Positions 7,845 through 16,415 of a DNA stretch of 44,579 nucleotides are shown here, piece after piece (position 1 is the stretch's first letter; each line of letters begins with the position of its first letter). Where the stretch lies: NCBI RefSeq assembly GCF_001570425.1, contig NZ_BCSX01000065.1:1-44579 (forward strand). Reading direction: 5' to 3'. The position numbers were made by a program, and so were the translations under genes. Source of the DNA: Mycolicibacterium brisbanense. GTDB lineage: Bacteria > Actinomycetota > Actinomycetes > Mycobacteriales > Mycobacteriaceae. Below the pieces are notes generated by a model. It did no database searches and was not told the origin of the DNA. It saw only the letters and a program-made list of their open reading frames with translations.

Positions 7845-9359
7845 ATGAAGCTCAGGTTCTCCGTCGGTGCCCTGCTGGCGGTCGCGGTACTGGCGGTCGC
7901 CGGCTGTACCCAGGTGATCGACGGCCGAGCCCGGGTCGCGATGCCCAGGCCGGGCACGCCCGTGCAGTGGCTGCCGTGCTCGGCGGGGTCGGGGGACAAC
8001 GTCAACATCCCGGCGGGGGCCGAATGCGGACGCTTGTCGGTGCCGGTCGATTACAGCAAGCCCGACGGTGACGTGCTGCAGATCGCCATGATCAGGTTCC
8101 CGGCGACCGGCCAGAAGATCGGCTCCCTGGTGATCAATCCCGGCGGCCCCGGCGAATCCGGCGTCGAATCGGCGGTGTCCCTGGTGCCGAGCCTGCCCCA
8201 GTCGGTGCGGGAGCGCTTCGACCTGGTGGGGTTCGACCCGCGCGGGGTGAACCTGTCCAACCCGGCGCTGTGGTGCAACTCCGATGAGGACAACGATCGG
8301 CTGCGCGCCGACCCGACGGTGGATTACACCCCCGAAGGTGTGGCCCACCTGGAAAACGAGACCAAGGCGTTCGTCCAGCGTTGCGTCGACAAGATGGGCG
8401 TCGACTTCCTGGCCAACGTCGGAACCAACAACGTCGCCAAGGATCTCGACGCGATCCGTGCCACGCTCGGCGACGACAAGCTGACCTACCTGGGCTACTC
8501 GTACGGAACCCGGATCGGCTCGGAATACGCCGAGCAGTTCCCGCAGCGGGTGCGCGCCATGATCCTCGACGGCGCGGTCGACCCCAACGCGGATCCGTTC
8601 GAGGCCGACATCCGCCAGGCCGCAGCGTTCCAGAAGGCTTTCGACGACTACGCCGCCGACTGCGCCAAGAGCCCGGACTGCCCGCTGGGCACCGATCCCG
8701 CCAAGGCCACCGACGTCTACAAGAGCCTGGTGTACCCGCTGGTCCAGAACCCGGCGAAGACCAAGGATCCGCGCGGACTCGGTTACAGCGACGCCATCGT
8801 CGGCACCATCCTGCCGCTCTACTCGCCGAACCTGTGGCGCCATCTCACCGATGCGCTCACAGGCATCAAGAACGGCAACGGAGATCTCATGCTTGCGCTC
8901 GCTGACCTGTACATGGGCCGGGATGCCAAGGGCCACTACAACAATTCGACCGATTCGCGGGTCGCGGTCAACTGCGTCGACGAGCCGGCGATCACCGACC
9001 GGGCCAAAGTCGTCGAGCAGGACCGCAGGCTGCGCGAGGTCGCGCCGTTCATGAGCTACGGCGAATTCACCGGGCATGCCCCACTGGGCACCTGTGCATT
9101 CTGGCCGGTGAAGCCGACGAGCACCCCGCACAAGATCTCCGTCGCGGGATTGCCTCCGGTGCTTGTGGTTTCGACCACCAACGATCCGGCCACGCCGTAC
9201 CAGGCTGGGGTGGATCTTGCCCAGCAACTCGGTGGCGGCCTGCTGACCTTCGAGGGCACCCAGCACACCGTGGTGTTCCAGGGCAACAAGTGCGTCGACG
9301 ACATCGCCGCGACATATCTGATCGACGTGAAGCTGCCCCCGCCGGATTCGCGCTGCTGA
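7845..9359 (+). CDS. caeA: Secreted serine peptidase/carboxylesterase, CaeA/Hip1-like lipoprotein
   Basis: The closest known relative is M. tuberculosis Rv2224c (CaeA/Hip1), a cell-envelope serine protease and esterase that processes envelope proteins and affects host responses. The 504-residue sequence has an N-terminal hydrophobic signal ending in the lipobox LAVAGC, so it is probably lipid-anchored outside the membrane. The alpha/beta-hydrolase core shows NPGGPGESG (oxyanion region), DPRG, the nucleophile elbow GYSYGT with Ser219, Asp447 in TTNDPATPY and His474 in GTQHTVVF. The lid between these holds paired Cys residues typical of tripeptidyl-peptidase relatives. An upstream ATG at 7827 with GACGAT eight nt before it is a real alternative start. 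A second paralogue follows directly. Confidence 0.93.
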   Translation: MKLRFSVGALLAVAVLAVAGCTQVIDGRARVAMPRPGTPVQWLPCSAGSGDNVNIPAGAECGRLSVPVDYSKPDGDVLQIAMIRFPATGQKIGSLVINPGGPGESGVESAVSLVPSLPQSVRERFDLVGFDPRGVNLSNPALWCNSDEDNDRLRADPTVDYTPEGVAHLENETKAFVQRCVDKMGVDFLANVGTNNVAKDLDAIRATLGDDKLTYLGYSYGTRIGSEYAEQFPQRVRAMILDGAVDPNADPFEADIRQAAAFQKAFDDYAADCAKSPDCPLGTDPAKATDVYKSLVYPLVQNPAKTKDPRGLGYSDAIVGTILPLYSPNLWRHLTDALTGIKNGNGDLMLALADLYMGRDAKGHYNNSTDSRVAVNCVDEPAITDRAKVVEQDRRLREVAPFMSYGEFTGHAPLGTCAFWPVKPTSTPHKISVAGLPPVLVVSTTNDPATPYQAGVDLAQQLGGGLLTFEGTQHTVVFQGNKCVDDIAATYLIDVKLPPPDSRC

Positions 9360-9390
9360 TTTGGTGGACCGTTAGGTCACCGTCCGGTTG

Positions 9391-9409
9391 CCGACCGATC
9401 TCCGGTCGG
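9391..9409 (+). other. Hairpin between the two peptidase genes
   Basis: CCGACCG and CGGTCGG flank a five-base loop ATCTC in the 86-nt gap between the paralogous peptidase genes. It could be a weak terminator or RNA-stability element for caeA. There is no U-tract. Confidence 0.35.
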
Positions 9410-9445
9410 TGTCTGCCGCGGTTCGCGGATCTGCGGTGTGCGAAC

Positions 9446-10963
9446 ATGTCAGCCGTGCGGTGGGTGGGAGCAGGGCTGGCAGTGATGCTCGCGATGGCTT
9501 GCCCCGTCGCCAATGCGACCCCGGAGGGCGCGGCCGAGACGCCGTACGGTCAGCCGCCGGTGTGGGGAAGCTGCGCATCGTGGGTCGACGCGTCGTCGAT
9601 CCCGACCGCGCAGTGCGGCACCGTCACCGTGCCGGTCGACTGGAACGACGCGGCGAATCCCCAAGGCGCCCAAGCACAATTGGCTGTCATCCGGGTTCCC
9701 GCCAGCGGCGAGAAGATCGGCACGCTGATGGTCAACCCGGGAGGCCCGGGCGCCTCCGCCGTCGACACGGTCGCGGGAATGGGTGCGGCGCTGGCCGATA
9801 CCGACATCGGTCGCCGGTTCGATCTGGTCGGCTTCGACCCACGCGGTGTGGGGCACTCGACCCCGCAGCTGCGCTGCCGCACCGACGCCGAGTTCGACGC
9901 CTACCGGCGCGAACCGATGGCGGACTACAGCCCCGCCGGCGTGGCCCACATCGAGGACCTGTACCGGCAATTGGCCCAGCAGTGCCTCGACCGCATGGGG
10001 GCGCCGTTCCTGGCCAACATCGGCACGGCGTCAACGGTGCTCGACATGGATGCCGTGCGCGCGGCGCTCGGCGAGCAGCAGATCAACTACCTCGGGTTCT
10101 CCTACGGGACCCAACTGGGCGCGGCGTACGCGGAACGGTTCGGCGACCGGGTGCGCACCATGGTGCTCGACGGCGCCGTCGATTCCAGCCTGGACCCGGT
10201 CACCAAGAACATCCGCCAGATGGCCGGATTCCAAAAGGCTTTCGACGCATACGCCGCCGACTGCGCGCAATCGCCCGGCTGTCCGCTGGGCACCGACCCG
10301 ACCCAGTTCGTGGCCCGCTACCACCAACTCGTCGACCCGCTGGTTCAGCAGCCCGCGGCGACGTCGGATCCCCGTGGCCTGAGCTATCAGGACGCCACCA
10401 CCGGCACCGGGAACGCGCTCTACTCGGCGCGGTACTGGCTCTACCTCACCAGCGGTCTGCTCGGACTGCAGCGCGGCACCGACCCCGGCGACCTGTTGCT
10501 GCTCGCCGACGACTACCAGCACCGCGACAGCGCCGGCCATTACGCCAACCTGCAGGACGCGTTCACCGCCATCCGCTGTGTGGACGCGCAATACCCGACC
10601 GACCCGGCGGTGTGGGCCGACGCCGACCGGCGCATCCGGGCAGTGGCGCCGTTCATGTCCTACGGGCAGTTCACCGGCTACGCCCCGCGGGACATCTGCG
10701 CTCTGTGGCCCGTGCCGCCGACCTCGACCCCGCATGCGGTGCACGGCCCCGGGCCGGGCCGGATCGTCGTCGTGTCGACCACCGGGGACCCCGCGACGCC
10801 GTACCAGGCAGGCGTCGATCTGGCACGGCAGCTGGACGCGGCGCTGGTGACGTTCAACGGTTCTCAGCACACCGTGGTGTTCAACGGCAACGCCTGCGTG
10901 GACACGTCAGTGCTGCGGTTCTTCGTCGATCAGGTGTCGCCGCCCAACGGGCTGCAGTGCTGA
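9446..10963 (+). CDS. Secreted serine peptidase, CaeA paralogue (Rv2223c-like)
   Basis: A 505-residue paralogue of the preceding protein, with the same motif series: VNPGGPGAS, DPRGVGHS, nucleophile GFSYGT with Ser219, Asp448 in TTGDPATPY and His475 in GSQHTVVF. The catalytic triad is therefore intact. Its N-terminus is a Sec-type signal with a probable cut after PVANA, and there is no good lipobox. This copy may be released rather than lipid-anchored, unlike CaeA. The conserved Cys pairs of the lid are kept. The ATG at 9446 gives the only sensible signal peptide; longer frame extensions would run back into caeA. The two genes probably arose by tandem duplication. Substrates are unknown. Confidence 0.92.
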   Translation: MSAVRWVGAGLAVMLAMACPVANATPEGAAETPYGQPPVWGSCASWVDASSIPTAQCGTVTVPVDWNDAANPQGAQAQLAVIRVPASGEKIGTLMVNPGGPGASAVDTVAGMGAALADTDIGRRFDLVGFDPRGVGHSTPQLRCRTDAEFDAYRREPMADYSPAGVAHIEDLYRQLAQQCLDRMGAPFLANIGTASTVLDMDAVRAALGEQQINYLGFSYGTQLGAAYAERFGDRVRTMVLDGAVDSSLDPVTKNIRQMAGFQKAFDAYAADCAQSPGCPLGTDPTQFVARYHQLVDPLVQQPAATSDPRGLSYQDATTGTGNALYSARYWLYLTSGLLGLQRGTDPGDLLLLADDYQHRDSAGHYANLQDAFTAIRCVDAQYPTDPAVWADADRRIRAVAPFMSYGQFTGYAPRDICALWPVPPTSTPHAVHGPGPGRIVVVSTTGDPATPYQAGVDLARQLDAALVTFNGSQHTVVFNGNACVDTSVLRFFVDQVSPPNGLQC

Positions 10964-10973
10964 CCGGGGCGGG

Positions 10974-11315
10974 TCAGCTCGCGCGGTAGGGCACCATCTC
11001 GCGCGACAGCAACCCACGCAGCCGGGGTTCGCGGCCGCACGCCGCGGCGAACACCGTCGGCAACGCCCAGCTGGTCAAGGCGCTGAGCAGCACCAGCGCG
11101 AACGCCGCCCAGTCGCCGCCGTCGGTGAGCGCGATGTGCGGCAGCGAAGCCAACTCGCCTGCGGCGGTCCGGGCCGCCACCCTCAGCGCGGCGTCGTCGC
11201 CCCACTCGGCAGCCGCGGTCGCCGCATCGACCCCGCGCAGTGCCGCGGCCAGGCTCCGCAACTCCTGCACGGTTCCCAGCGACGGTCCCGGATGCGATGG
11301 CGAGTCGGCACTCAT
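10974..11315 (-). CDS. Small conserved-looking protein of unknown function, one or two membrane segments
   Basis: A 113-residue protein that I do not recognise. Its N-terminal two thirds are Ala-rich and predicted helical (SLAAALRGVDAATAAAEW and following). A hydrophobic stretch at about 70-95 (WAAFALVLLSALTSWALPTVFAAAC) could span or dip into the membrane, and the C-terminus is basic. It ends 10 nt from the stop of the convergent peptidase gene and is divergent from glnA2, with 83 nt between starts. No clear ribosome site or TANNNT hexamer precedes the ATG. Codon use (GC-rich third positions) matches real genes here, but the coding call is less secure than for its neighbours. Confidence 0.6.
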   Translation of the reverse strand: MSADSPSHPGPSLGTVQELRSLAAALRGVDAATAAAEWGDDAALRVAARTAAGELASLPHIALTDGGDWAAFALVLLSALTSWALPTVFAAACGREPRLRGLLSREMVPYRAS

Positions 11316-11360
11316 CGCATCACTGAATCACGTCCCGCTCCGCTCAACCGTTTTGACGCC

Positions 11361-11376
11361 GTAACACAGATTTAAC
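11361..11376 (+). promoter_or_regulatory. GlnR-like half-site pair upstream of glnA2
   Basis: GTAAC-n6-TTAAC matches the actinobacterial GlnR pattern (two AC dinucleotides nine nt apart). It covers about -38 to -23 relative to the leaderless glnA2 start. Binding is an inference from pattern and gene function. Confidence 0.4.
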
Positions 11377-11386
11377 AGCCGGTGCC

Positions 11387-11398
11387 TACGCTGCGGTC
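11387..11398 (+). promoter_or_regulatory. -10 element for glnA2
   Basis: TACGCT at 11387-11392 fits TANNNT and lies six nt before the glnA2 ATG. No ribosome site is present, so a leaderless mRNA starting at the ATG is likely. Confidence 0.55.
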
Positions 11399-12739
11399 AT
11401 GGACCGCCAGAAGGAATTCGTGCTGCGCACGCTGGAGGAACGCGACATCCGGTTCGTCCGGCTGTGGTTCACCGACGTCCTCGGATACCTCAAGTCGGTG
11501 GCCATCGCGCCCGCCGAGCTGGAGGGCGCGTTCGAGGAAGGCATCGGATTCGACGGTTCCTCGATCGAAGGATTCGCCCGGGTCTATGAATCGGACACGG
11601 TTGCCCGGCCCGACCCATCCACGTTCCAGGTGCTGCCGTGGACCACCAGCAACGGGCAGCACTACTCGGCACGCATGTTCTGCGACATCACCATGCCCGA
11701 CGGCTCACCGTCGTGGGCTGACTCCCGCCACGTGCTGCGCCGCCAGCTGGCCAAGGCCAGCGACCTCGGGTTCTCCTGCTACGTCCACCCCGAGATCGAA
11801 TTCTTCCTCCTGATGCCGGGCGAGAACGACGGCAGCGTGCCGATCCCCGCCGACAACGGCGGCTATTTCGACCAGGCCGTGCACGATGCCGCGCCCAACT
11901 TCCGGCGCCACGCCATCGACGCCCTGGAGCAGATGGGCATCTCGGTGGAGTTCAGCCACCACGAGGGCGCGCCGGGCCAGCAGGAGATCGACCTGCGCTA
12001 CGCCGACGCCCTGTCCATGGCGGACAACGTGATGACGTTCCGCTACGTGGTCAAAGAGGTGGCGCTGGCCGACGGCGTGCGTGCGTCGTTCATGCCCAAG
12101 CCGTTCAAAGAGCATCCCGGCTCGGCCATGCACACGCACATGAGCCTGTTCGAAGGTGAGACCAACGCCTTCCACAGCCCGGACGACCCGCTGCAGCTCT
12201 CCGATGTGGCCAAGTCGTTCATCGCGGGCATTCTCGAACACGCCAGCGAGATCAGCGCCGTGACCAACCAGTGGGTGAACTCCTACAAGCGGCTGGTGCA
12301 CGGCTACGAGGCGCCCACGGCGGCGTCCTGGGGTGCGGCGAACCGTTCGGCACTCGTGCGGGTGCCGATGTACACCCCGCGCAAGGCCTCGTCGCGGCGC
12401 ATCGAGGTGCGCAGCCCCGACTCGGCGTGCAACCCCTACCTGGCGTTCGCGGTGCTGCTCGCCGCCGGGCTGCGCGGCATCGAAAAGGGATACGTGCTGG
12501 GACCGCAGGCCGAGGACAACGTGTGGAGCCTGACCCCCGAGGAACGCCGCGCCATGGGCTACCGGGAGCTGCCTTCCAGCCTCGGCAACGCCCTTGAGGC
12601 CATGGAGAACTCCGAACTGGTCGCGGAAGCGTTGGGGGAGCACGTATTCGACTACTTCCTGCGCAACAAGCGTGCGGAGTGGGAGGTCTACCGCAGCAAC
12701 GTCACGCCCTACGAGCTCAAGACGTATCTGTCGCTGTAA
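11399..12739 (+). CDS. glnA2: Type I glutamine synthetase, GlnA2
   Basis: A 446-residue GSI-alpha-type enzyme, orthologous in position and sequence to Rv2222c. The GS signatures are all present: GFDGSSIEGF (about 50-60), the ATP-site block KPFKEHPGSAMHTHMSLF, the NRSALVRVP region and the substrate/metal segment RSPDSACNPYLAF. It lacks the GSI-beta insertion and has Trp376 where GlnA1 has its adenylylated Tyr, so GlnE probably cannot switch it off. GlnA2 is dispensable in M. tuberculosis as I recall. The Streptomyces protein of this name ligates glutamate to polyamines, so a gamma-glutamyl ligase role rather than ammonia assimilation is possible. glnE starts 10 nt downstream, giving an operon. 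Confidence 0.95.
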   Translation: MDRQKEFVLRTLEERDIRFVRLWFTDVLGYLKSVAIAPAELEGAFEEGIGFDGSSIEGFARVYESDTVARPDPSTFQVLPWTTSNGQHYSARMFCDITMPDGSPSWADSRHVLRRQLAKASDLGFSCYVHPEIEFFLLMPGENDGSVPIPADNGGYFDQAVHDAAPNFRRHAIDALEQMGISVEFSHHEGAPGQQEIDLRYADALSMADNVMTFRYVVKEVALADGVRASFMPKPFKEHPGSAMHTHMSLFEGETNAFHSPDDPLQLSDVAKSFIAGILEHASEISAVTNQWVNSYKRLVHGYEAPTAASWGAANRSALVRVPMYTPRKASSRRIEVRSPDSACNPYLAFAVLLAAGLRGIEKGYVLGPQAEDNVWSLTPEERRAMGYRELPSSLGNALEAMENSELVAEALGEHVFDYFLRNKRAEWEVYRSNVTPYELKTYLSL

Positions 12740-12749
12740 CGTTCAGGAC

Positions 12750-15734
12750 GTGGCCAAACCCGCTACCGAACGCCCCAAGCTGCCCAGTGTCGGAAGGCTG
12801 GGGCTGGTGCAGCCGCAGGCGCCGGCACAGCTGGATCGGCTTGGCTGGAACACCGACGCACACGTCGAACTGTTGTGGTCGCTGTCGCGCGCCCCGGATG
12901 CCGACATCGCGCTGCCGGCGATGGTCCGGCTGGCCGACGCGCTCGGCGCCGGCTGGGGCGAGCTGAACGCCGAACTGCTCACCGACCGCGCGTTACGAGG
13001 CCGGCTGTTCGGTGTGCTGGGGTCCTCGGTGGCACTGGGCGATCACCTGGTGGCACATCCGCAGTCGTGGCGGCTGCTGGCAGGCGACGTCGAACTTCCC
13101 AGTGCCCAGGATCTGCGCGAGGTATTCACCGCCGCCGCGGAGAACGCCGAAATCTCAAGGGGCGCAAGCTCAGCCGTACCGCCACTGCGCGACCTGTACC
13201 GGGACCGGCTGCTGGTGCTGGCCGCCGTGGACGTCGCCTCGACGGTGGAGAACGAGCCGGTGCTGCCGTTCATCACCGTCGGCGCACACCTGTCAGATCT
13301 GGCCGACGCCGCGCTCGCTGCCGCTCTGACCGTGGCGACCCGGGTGGTGTGCGGCGCGGGCCCGACACCGCGGCTGGCCATCATCGCGATGGGCAAATGC
13401 GGTGCGCGCGAACTGAATTACGTCAGTGACGTGGACATCATCTTCGTGGGCGACGACAGCGAGGACCCCAACCTGACGATGGCGACCCGCGTGGCCGGCG
13501 AGACGATGCGATTCGCCGCGGACGCCTTTTTCGAGGTCGACGCGGCGCTGCGGCCCGAGGGCAAGCAGGGTCAGCTGGTGCGCACCTTGGACTCGCACAT
13601 CGCCTATTACCAGCGCTGGGCCAAGACCTGGGAGTTCCAGGCCCTGCTGAAGGCCCGGCCGGCCGCGGGTGACCCCGAGCTGGGCAAGGCGTACGCCGAA
13701 GCGCTGATGCCGATGGTGTGGACCGCGTGCGAGCGAGCGGATTTCGTGCCCGAGGTGCAGGCCATGCGACGCCGGGTCGAGGAGTTGGTCCCCGCCGGAG
13801 TGCGGGCCCGCGAACTCAAGCTGGGCACGGGCGGCCTGCGCGACGTCGAATTCGCCGTGCAGCTACTGCAATTGGTGCACGGCCGCAACGACGAGTCACT
13901 GCACGTGAAGTCCACCGTCGACGCCCTGACCGTGCTGGGCGCAGGCGGCTACATCGGACGCGACGACGCCGCCAACATGACCGCGTCGTACGAGTTCCTG
14001 CGCCTTTTGGAGCACCGGCTGCAGCTGCAGCGGCTCAAACGCACCCACATGCTGCCCGACGACAGCGATGACGAGGCCTACCGCTGGCTGGCCCGCGCCG
14101 CGCACGTGCGTCCCGACGGCACCCACGACGCCCAGGGCGTATTGCGTGAGGAGCTCAAGCGCCAGAGCATGCGGGTATCGCGGCTGCACGCCAAGCTGTT
14201 CTACCAGCCGCTGCTGGAATCCGTCGGCCAGCCCGCACTGGGCATCGGCGCCGGGATGAGCACCAAAGCGGCCGAACGTCAGCTCGCCGCACTGGGTTAC
14301 GAAGGACCGCAGAGCGCGCTGACCCATCTGGCGGCGCTCACCGGACAGAACGGACGACGCGGCCGGGTGCAGCAGGTGCTGCTGCCGACCCTTCTGGACT
14401 GGCTTTCGGACACCCCGGATCCCGACGCCGGGCTGCTGGCCTACCGCAGGATCAGCGAGGAGCTCGCCGAGCAGCGCTGGTACCTCTCGACGCTGCGCGA
14501 CGAAGGCGCGGTCGCCAAACGGCTGATGCAGGTGCTCGGCACCTCGGCCTACATACCCGAACTGCTCATGCGGGCCCCCGAGGTGATCCAGCTCTACGCC
14601 GACGGACCGTCGGGACCGAAACTGCTTGAGGGCGACCCGGACAGCGTCGCGGGCGCGCTCGTGGCCTCGGCGGGCCGCCACGCCGACCCGGTGCGCGGTA
14701 TCGCCGCCGCACGTGCCCTGCGCCGCCGCGAGTTGGCGCGGATCGCGTCGGCCGATGTGCTCGGCCTGCTCGGCGTGACCGACGTCTGCAACGCACTGAC
14801 CTCCATCTGGGTCGCGGTGCTGCAGGCCGCGCTGGACGCGGTGATCCGAGCAAACACACCCGAATCCGGCGTGCCCGCTCGCATCGCGGTGATCGGTATG
14901 GGCCGGCTCGGCGGCCGCGAACTCGGATACGGCTCGGATGCCGACGTGATGTTCGTCTGCGAACCGGTGGGGGACACCGCCGAATCGGTGGCCGTCAAGT
15001 GGTCGGTGAGCATTGCCGAACAGGTGCGCGCGCTGCTGGGGATCCCCAGTGCCGACCCGCCGCTCGAGGTGGACATCGGGCTGCGCCCGGAGGGGCGTAA
15101 CGGACCCCTGGTACGCACGCTGGCCTCCTACGAGGTGTACTACGAGCAGTGGGCCCAGCCCTGGGAGATCCAGGCGTTGCTGCGGGCGCATCGCGTGGCG
15201 GGTGACCTCGAACTCGGCGAACGGTTCGAGCTGATGGCCGACAAGACGCGGTATCCCGAAGGTGGGGTATCGGCAGAGGCGGTGCAGGAGATCCGGCGCA
15301 TCAAGGCCCGGGTCGATGCCGAACGGCTGCCCCGCGGTGCCGACCCCAACACCCATACCAAGCTCGGCCGCGGCGGGCTGGCCGACATCGAGTGGACCGT
15401 GCAGCTGCTGCAGCTCCGCTACGCGCACAAAGTGCCTGCGCTGCACAGCACTTCGACTCTGCAGGCACTCGACGCGATCGGTGCCGCCGAGCTGGTGTCC
15501 GAAGCCGACGTCGACCTGCTCCGGCAAGCCTGGCTCACCGCGACACGGGCTCGCAATGCCCTGGTGCTGGTGCGGGGTAAGCCGACCGATCAACTGCCCG
15601 GGCCCGGCAGGCAGCTCAACGCCGTCGCACTCGCGGCCGGCTGGGGCAGCGACGACGGCGGAGAGTTCCTGGACAACTATCTGAGGGTGACGCGGCGGGC
15701 CAAGACGGTCGTCCGCAAGGTTTTCGGCGGGTAA
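12750..15734 (+). CDS. glnE: Bifunctional glutamine synthetase adenylyltransferase/deadenylylase
   Basis: GlnE adds AMP to, or removes it from, a Tyr of GlnA1, switching glutamine synthetase activity with nitrogen status. The 994-residue length equals the M. tuberculosis protein as I remember it. There are two nucleotidyltransferase domains. The N-terminal deadenylylase domain has YVSDVD with Asp227 and Asp229. The C-terminal adenylylating domain has GSDAD with Asp730 and Asp732, each followed by its RPEG motif (RPEGKQG and RPEGRNG). Helical GlnE linker domains follow each catalytic unit. The GTG start 10 nt after glnA2 is chosen by the conserved N-terminus RPKLPSVGRLGL. The ribosome site there is poor (AGGA one nt from GTG), so translation may be coupled to glnA2. 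Essential in M. tuberculosis. Confidence 0.97.
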   Translation: MAKPATERPKLPSVGRLGLVQPQAPAQLDRLGWNTDAHVELLWSLSRAPDADIALPAMVRLADALGAGWGELNAELLTDRALRGRLFGVLGSSVALGDHLVAHPQSWRLLAGDVELPSAQDLREVFTAAAENAEISRGASSAVPPLRDLYRDRLLVLAAVDVASTVENEPVLPFITVGAHLSDLADAALAAALTVATRVVCGAGPTPRLAIIAMGKCGARELNYVSDVDIIFVGDDSEDPNLTMATRVAGETMRFAADAFFEVDAALRPEGKQGQLVRTLDSHIAYYQRWAKTWEFQALLKARPAAGDPELGKAYAEALMPMVWTACERADFVPEVQAMRRRVEELVPAGVRARELKLGTGGLRDVEFAVQLLQLVHGRNDESLHVKSTVDALTVLGAGGYIGRDDAANMTASYEFLRLLEHRLQLQRLKRTHMLPDDSDDEAYRWLARAAHVRPDGTHDAQGVLREELKRQSMRVSRLHAKLFYQPLLESVGQPALGIGAGMSTKAAERQLAALGYEGPQSALTHLAALTGQNGRRGRVQQVLLPTLLDWLSDTPDPDAGLLAYRRISEELAEQRWYLSTLRDEGAVAKRLMQVLGTSAYIPELLMRAPEVIQLYADGPSGPKLLEGDPDSVAGALVASAGRHADPVRGIAAARALRRRELARIASADVLGLLGVTDVCNALTSIWVAVLQAALDAVIRANTPESGVPARIAVIGMGRLGGRELGYGSDADVMFVCEPVGDTAESVAVKWSVSIAEQVRALLGIPSADPPLEVDIGLRPEGRNGPLVRTLASYEVYYEQWAQPWEIQALLRAHRVAGDLELGERFELMADKTRYPEGGVSAEAVQEIRRIKARVDAERLPRGADPNTHTKLGRGGLADIEWTVQLLQLRYAHKVPALHSTSTLQALDAIGAAELVSEADVDLLRQAWLTATRARNALVLVRGKPTDQLPGPGRQLNAVALAAGWGSDDGGEFLDNYLRVTRRAKTVVRKVFGG

Positions 15735-15785
15735 TCACGGCCCCGCGACACGGCCGGCACCACGGTGGTGTTAGTAAGGATGTCT

Positions 15786-16415
15786 ATGAACCCCACGTTC
15801 GACATCGTCACCGCCGACGAGCACGACCGGCTGCAGGCGCTCTACGGGCCGTTGACGCAGGCCGTGCGAGGACTGCTCGATGCCAGCATCCGGACCGGTG
15901 TCGATGCGGACGCCATCGCCGAGGCCACCACCGCGATCGAGGCGGTCACCGCATCGCTGCGTCGCGAGCAGCGCGACGGGCCCATGGCGATGATCCACGG
16001 CGAGACGGGCCGCCCCGTGGTGTGGGCCAACCCGGTGGTCGGCCTACGCAACGCCGTCGCTCCGCCGTTGACCATCCACCACAACGACGACGGCACGTGT
16101 TGGAGCGAGTTCACCCTGGGCGCGGCCTATGAGGGCCCGCTGGGATGGGTGCACGGAGGCATCTGCGCCCTGGTGCTCGACCACGTTCTCGGTGAAGTCG
16201 CCAGCGGCGCACTGTCGCAACCCCGCTACACCGGAACCATCACCTGCCGCTACCTTCGCGGCACCCCGCTGGGACCGCTGCGTGCCGAGGCTTCCGTGGA
16301 CCGCATCGAGGGTGTGAAGACCTTCGCGCGCGGTCGGCTGATCGACGCCGACGGGGTCACCGTGGAGGCCGAAGGTGTCTTCATCACCCCGGCGTGGGCG
16401 CGCGACGCCGGATGA
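15786..16415 (+). CDS. PaaI-type hotdog-fold thioesterase
   Basis: A 209-residue protein. Its C-terminal 110 residues form a hotdog domain with the central helix motif GWVHGGICALVLDHVLG, the HGG signature of PaaI/4HBT acyl-CoA thioesterases. The N-terminal 90 residues are helical and specific to this mycobacterial group. It probably hydrolyses an acyl-CoA in the cytosol; the substrate is unknown. The ATG at 15786 is preferred because AAGGA lies five nt before it. The in-frame ATG at 15780 and GTG at 15765 are worse placed. The stop overlaps the start of the next gene as ATGA, implying translational coupling with the oxidoreductase and a shared pathway. Confidence 0.88.
   Translation: MNPTFDIVTADEHDRLQALYGPLTQAVRGLLDASIRTGVDADAIAEATTAIEAVTASLRREQRDGPMAMIHGETGRPVVWANPVVGLRNAVAPPLTIHHNDDGTCWSEFTLGAAYEGPLGWVHGGICALVLDHVLGEVASGALSQPRYTGTITCRYLRGTPLGPLRAEASVDRIEGVKTFARGRLIDADGVTVEAEGVFITPAWARDAG

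Noticed and set aside
6924..9266. 780-codon minus-strand open frame opposite the WS/DGAT gene and caeA
   Set aside because: Its translation is Arg/His/Gly/Val-rich with no recognisable domain, as expected for the antisense of GC-rich genes; both plus-strand genes have full catalytic motifs.
13896..15593. 565-codon minus-strand frame inside glnE
   Set aside because: Antisense shadow of a conserved gene, without start signals or domains.
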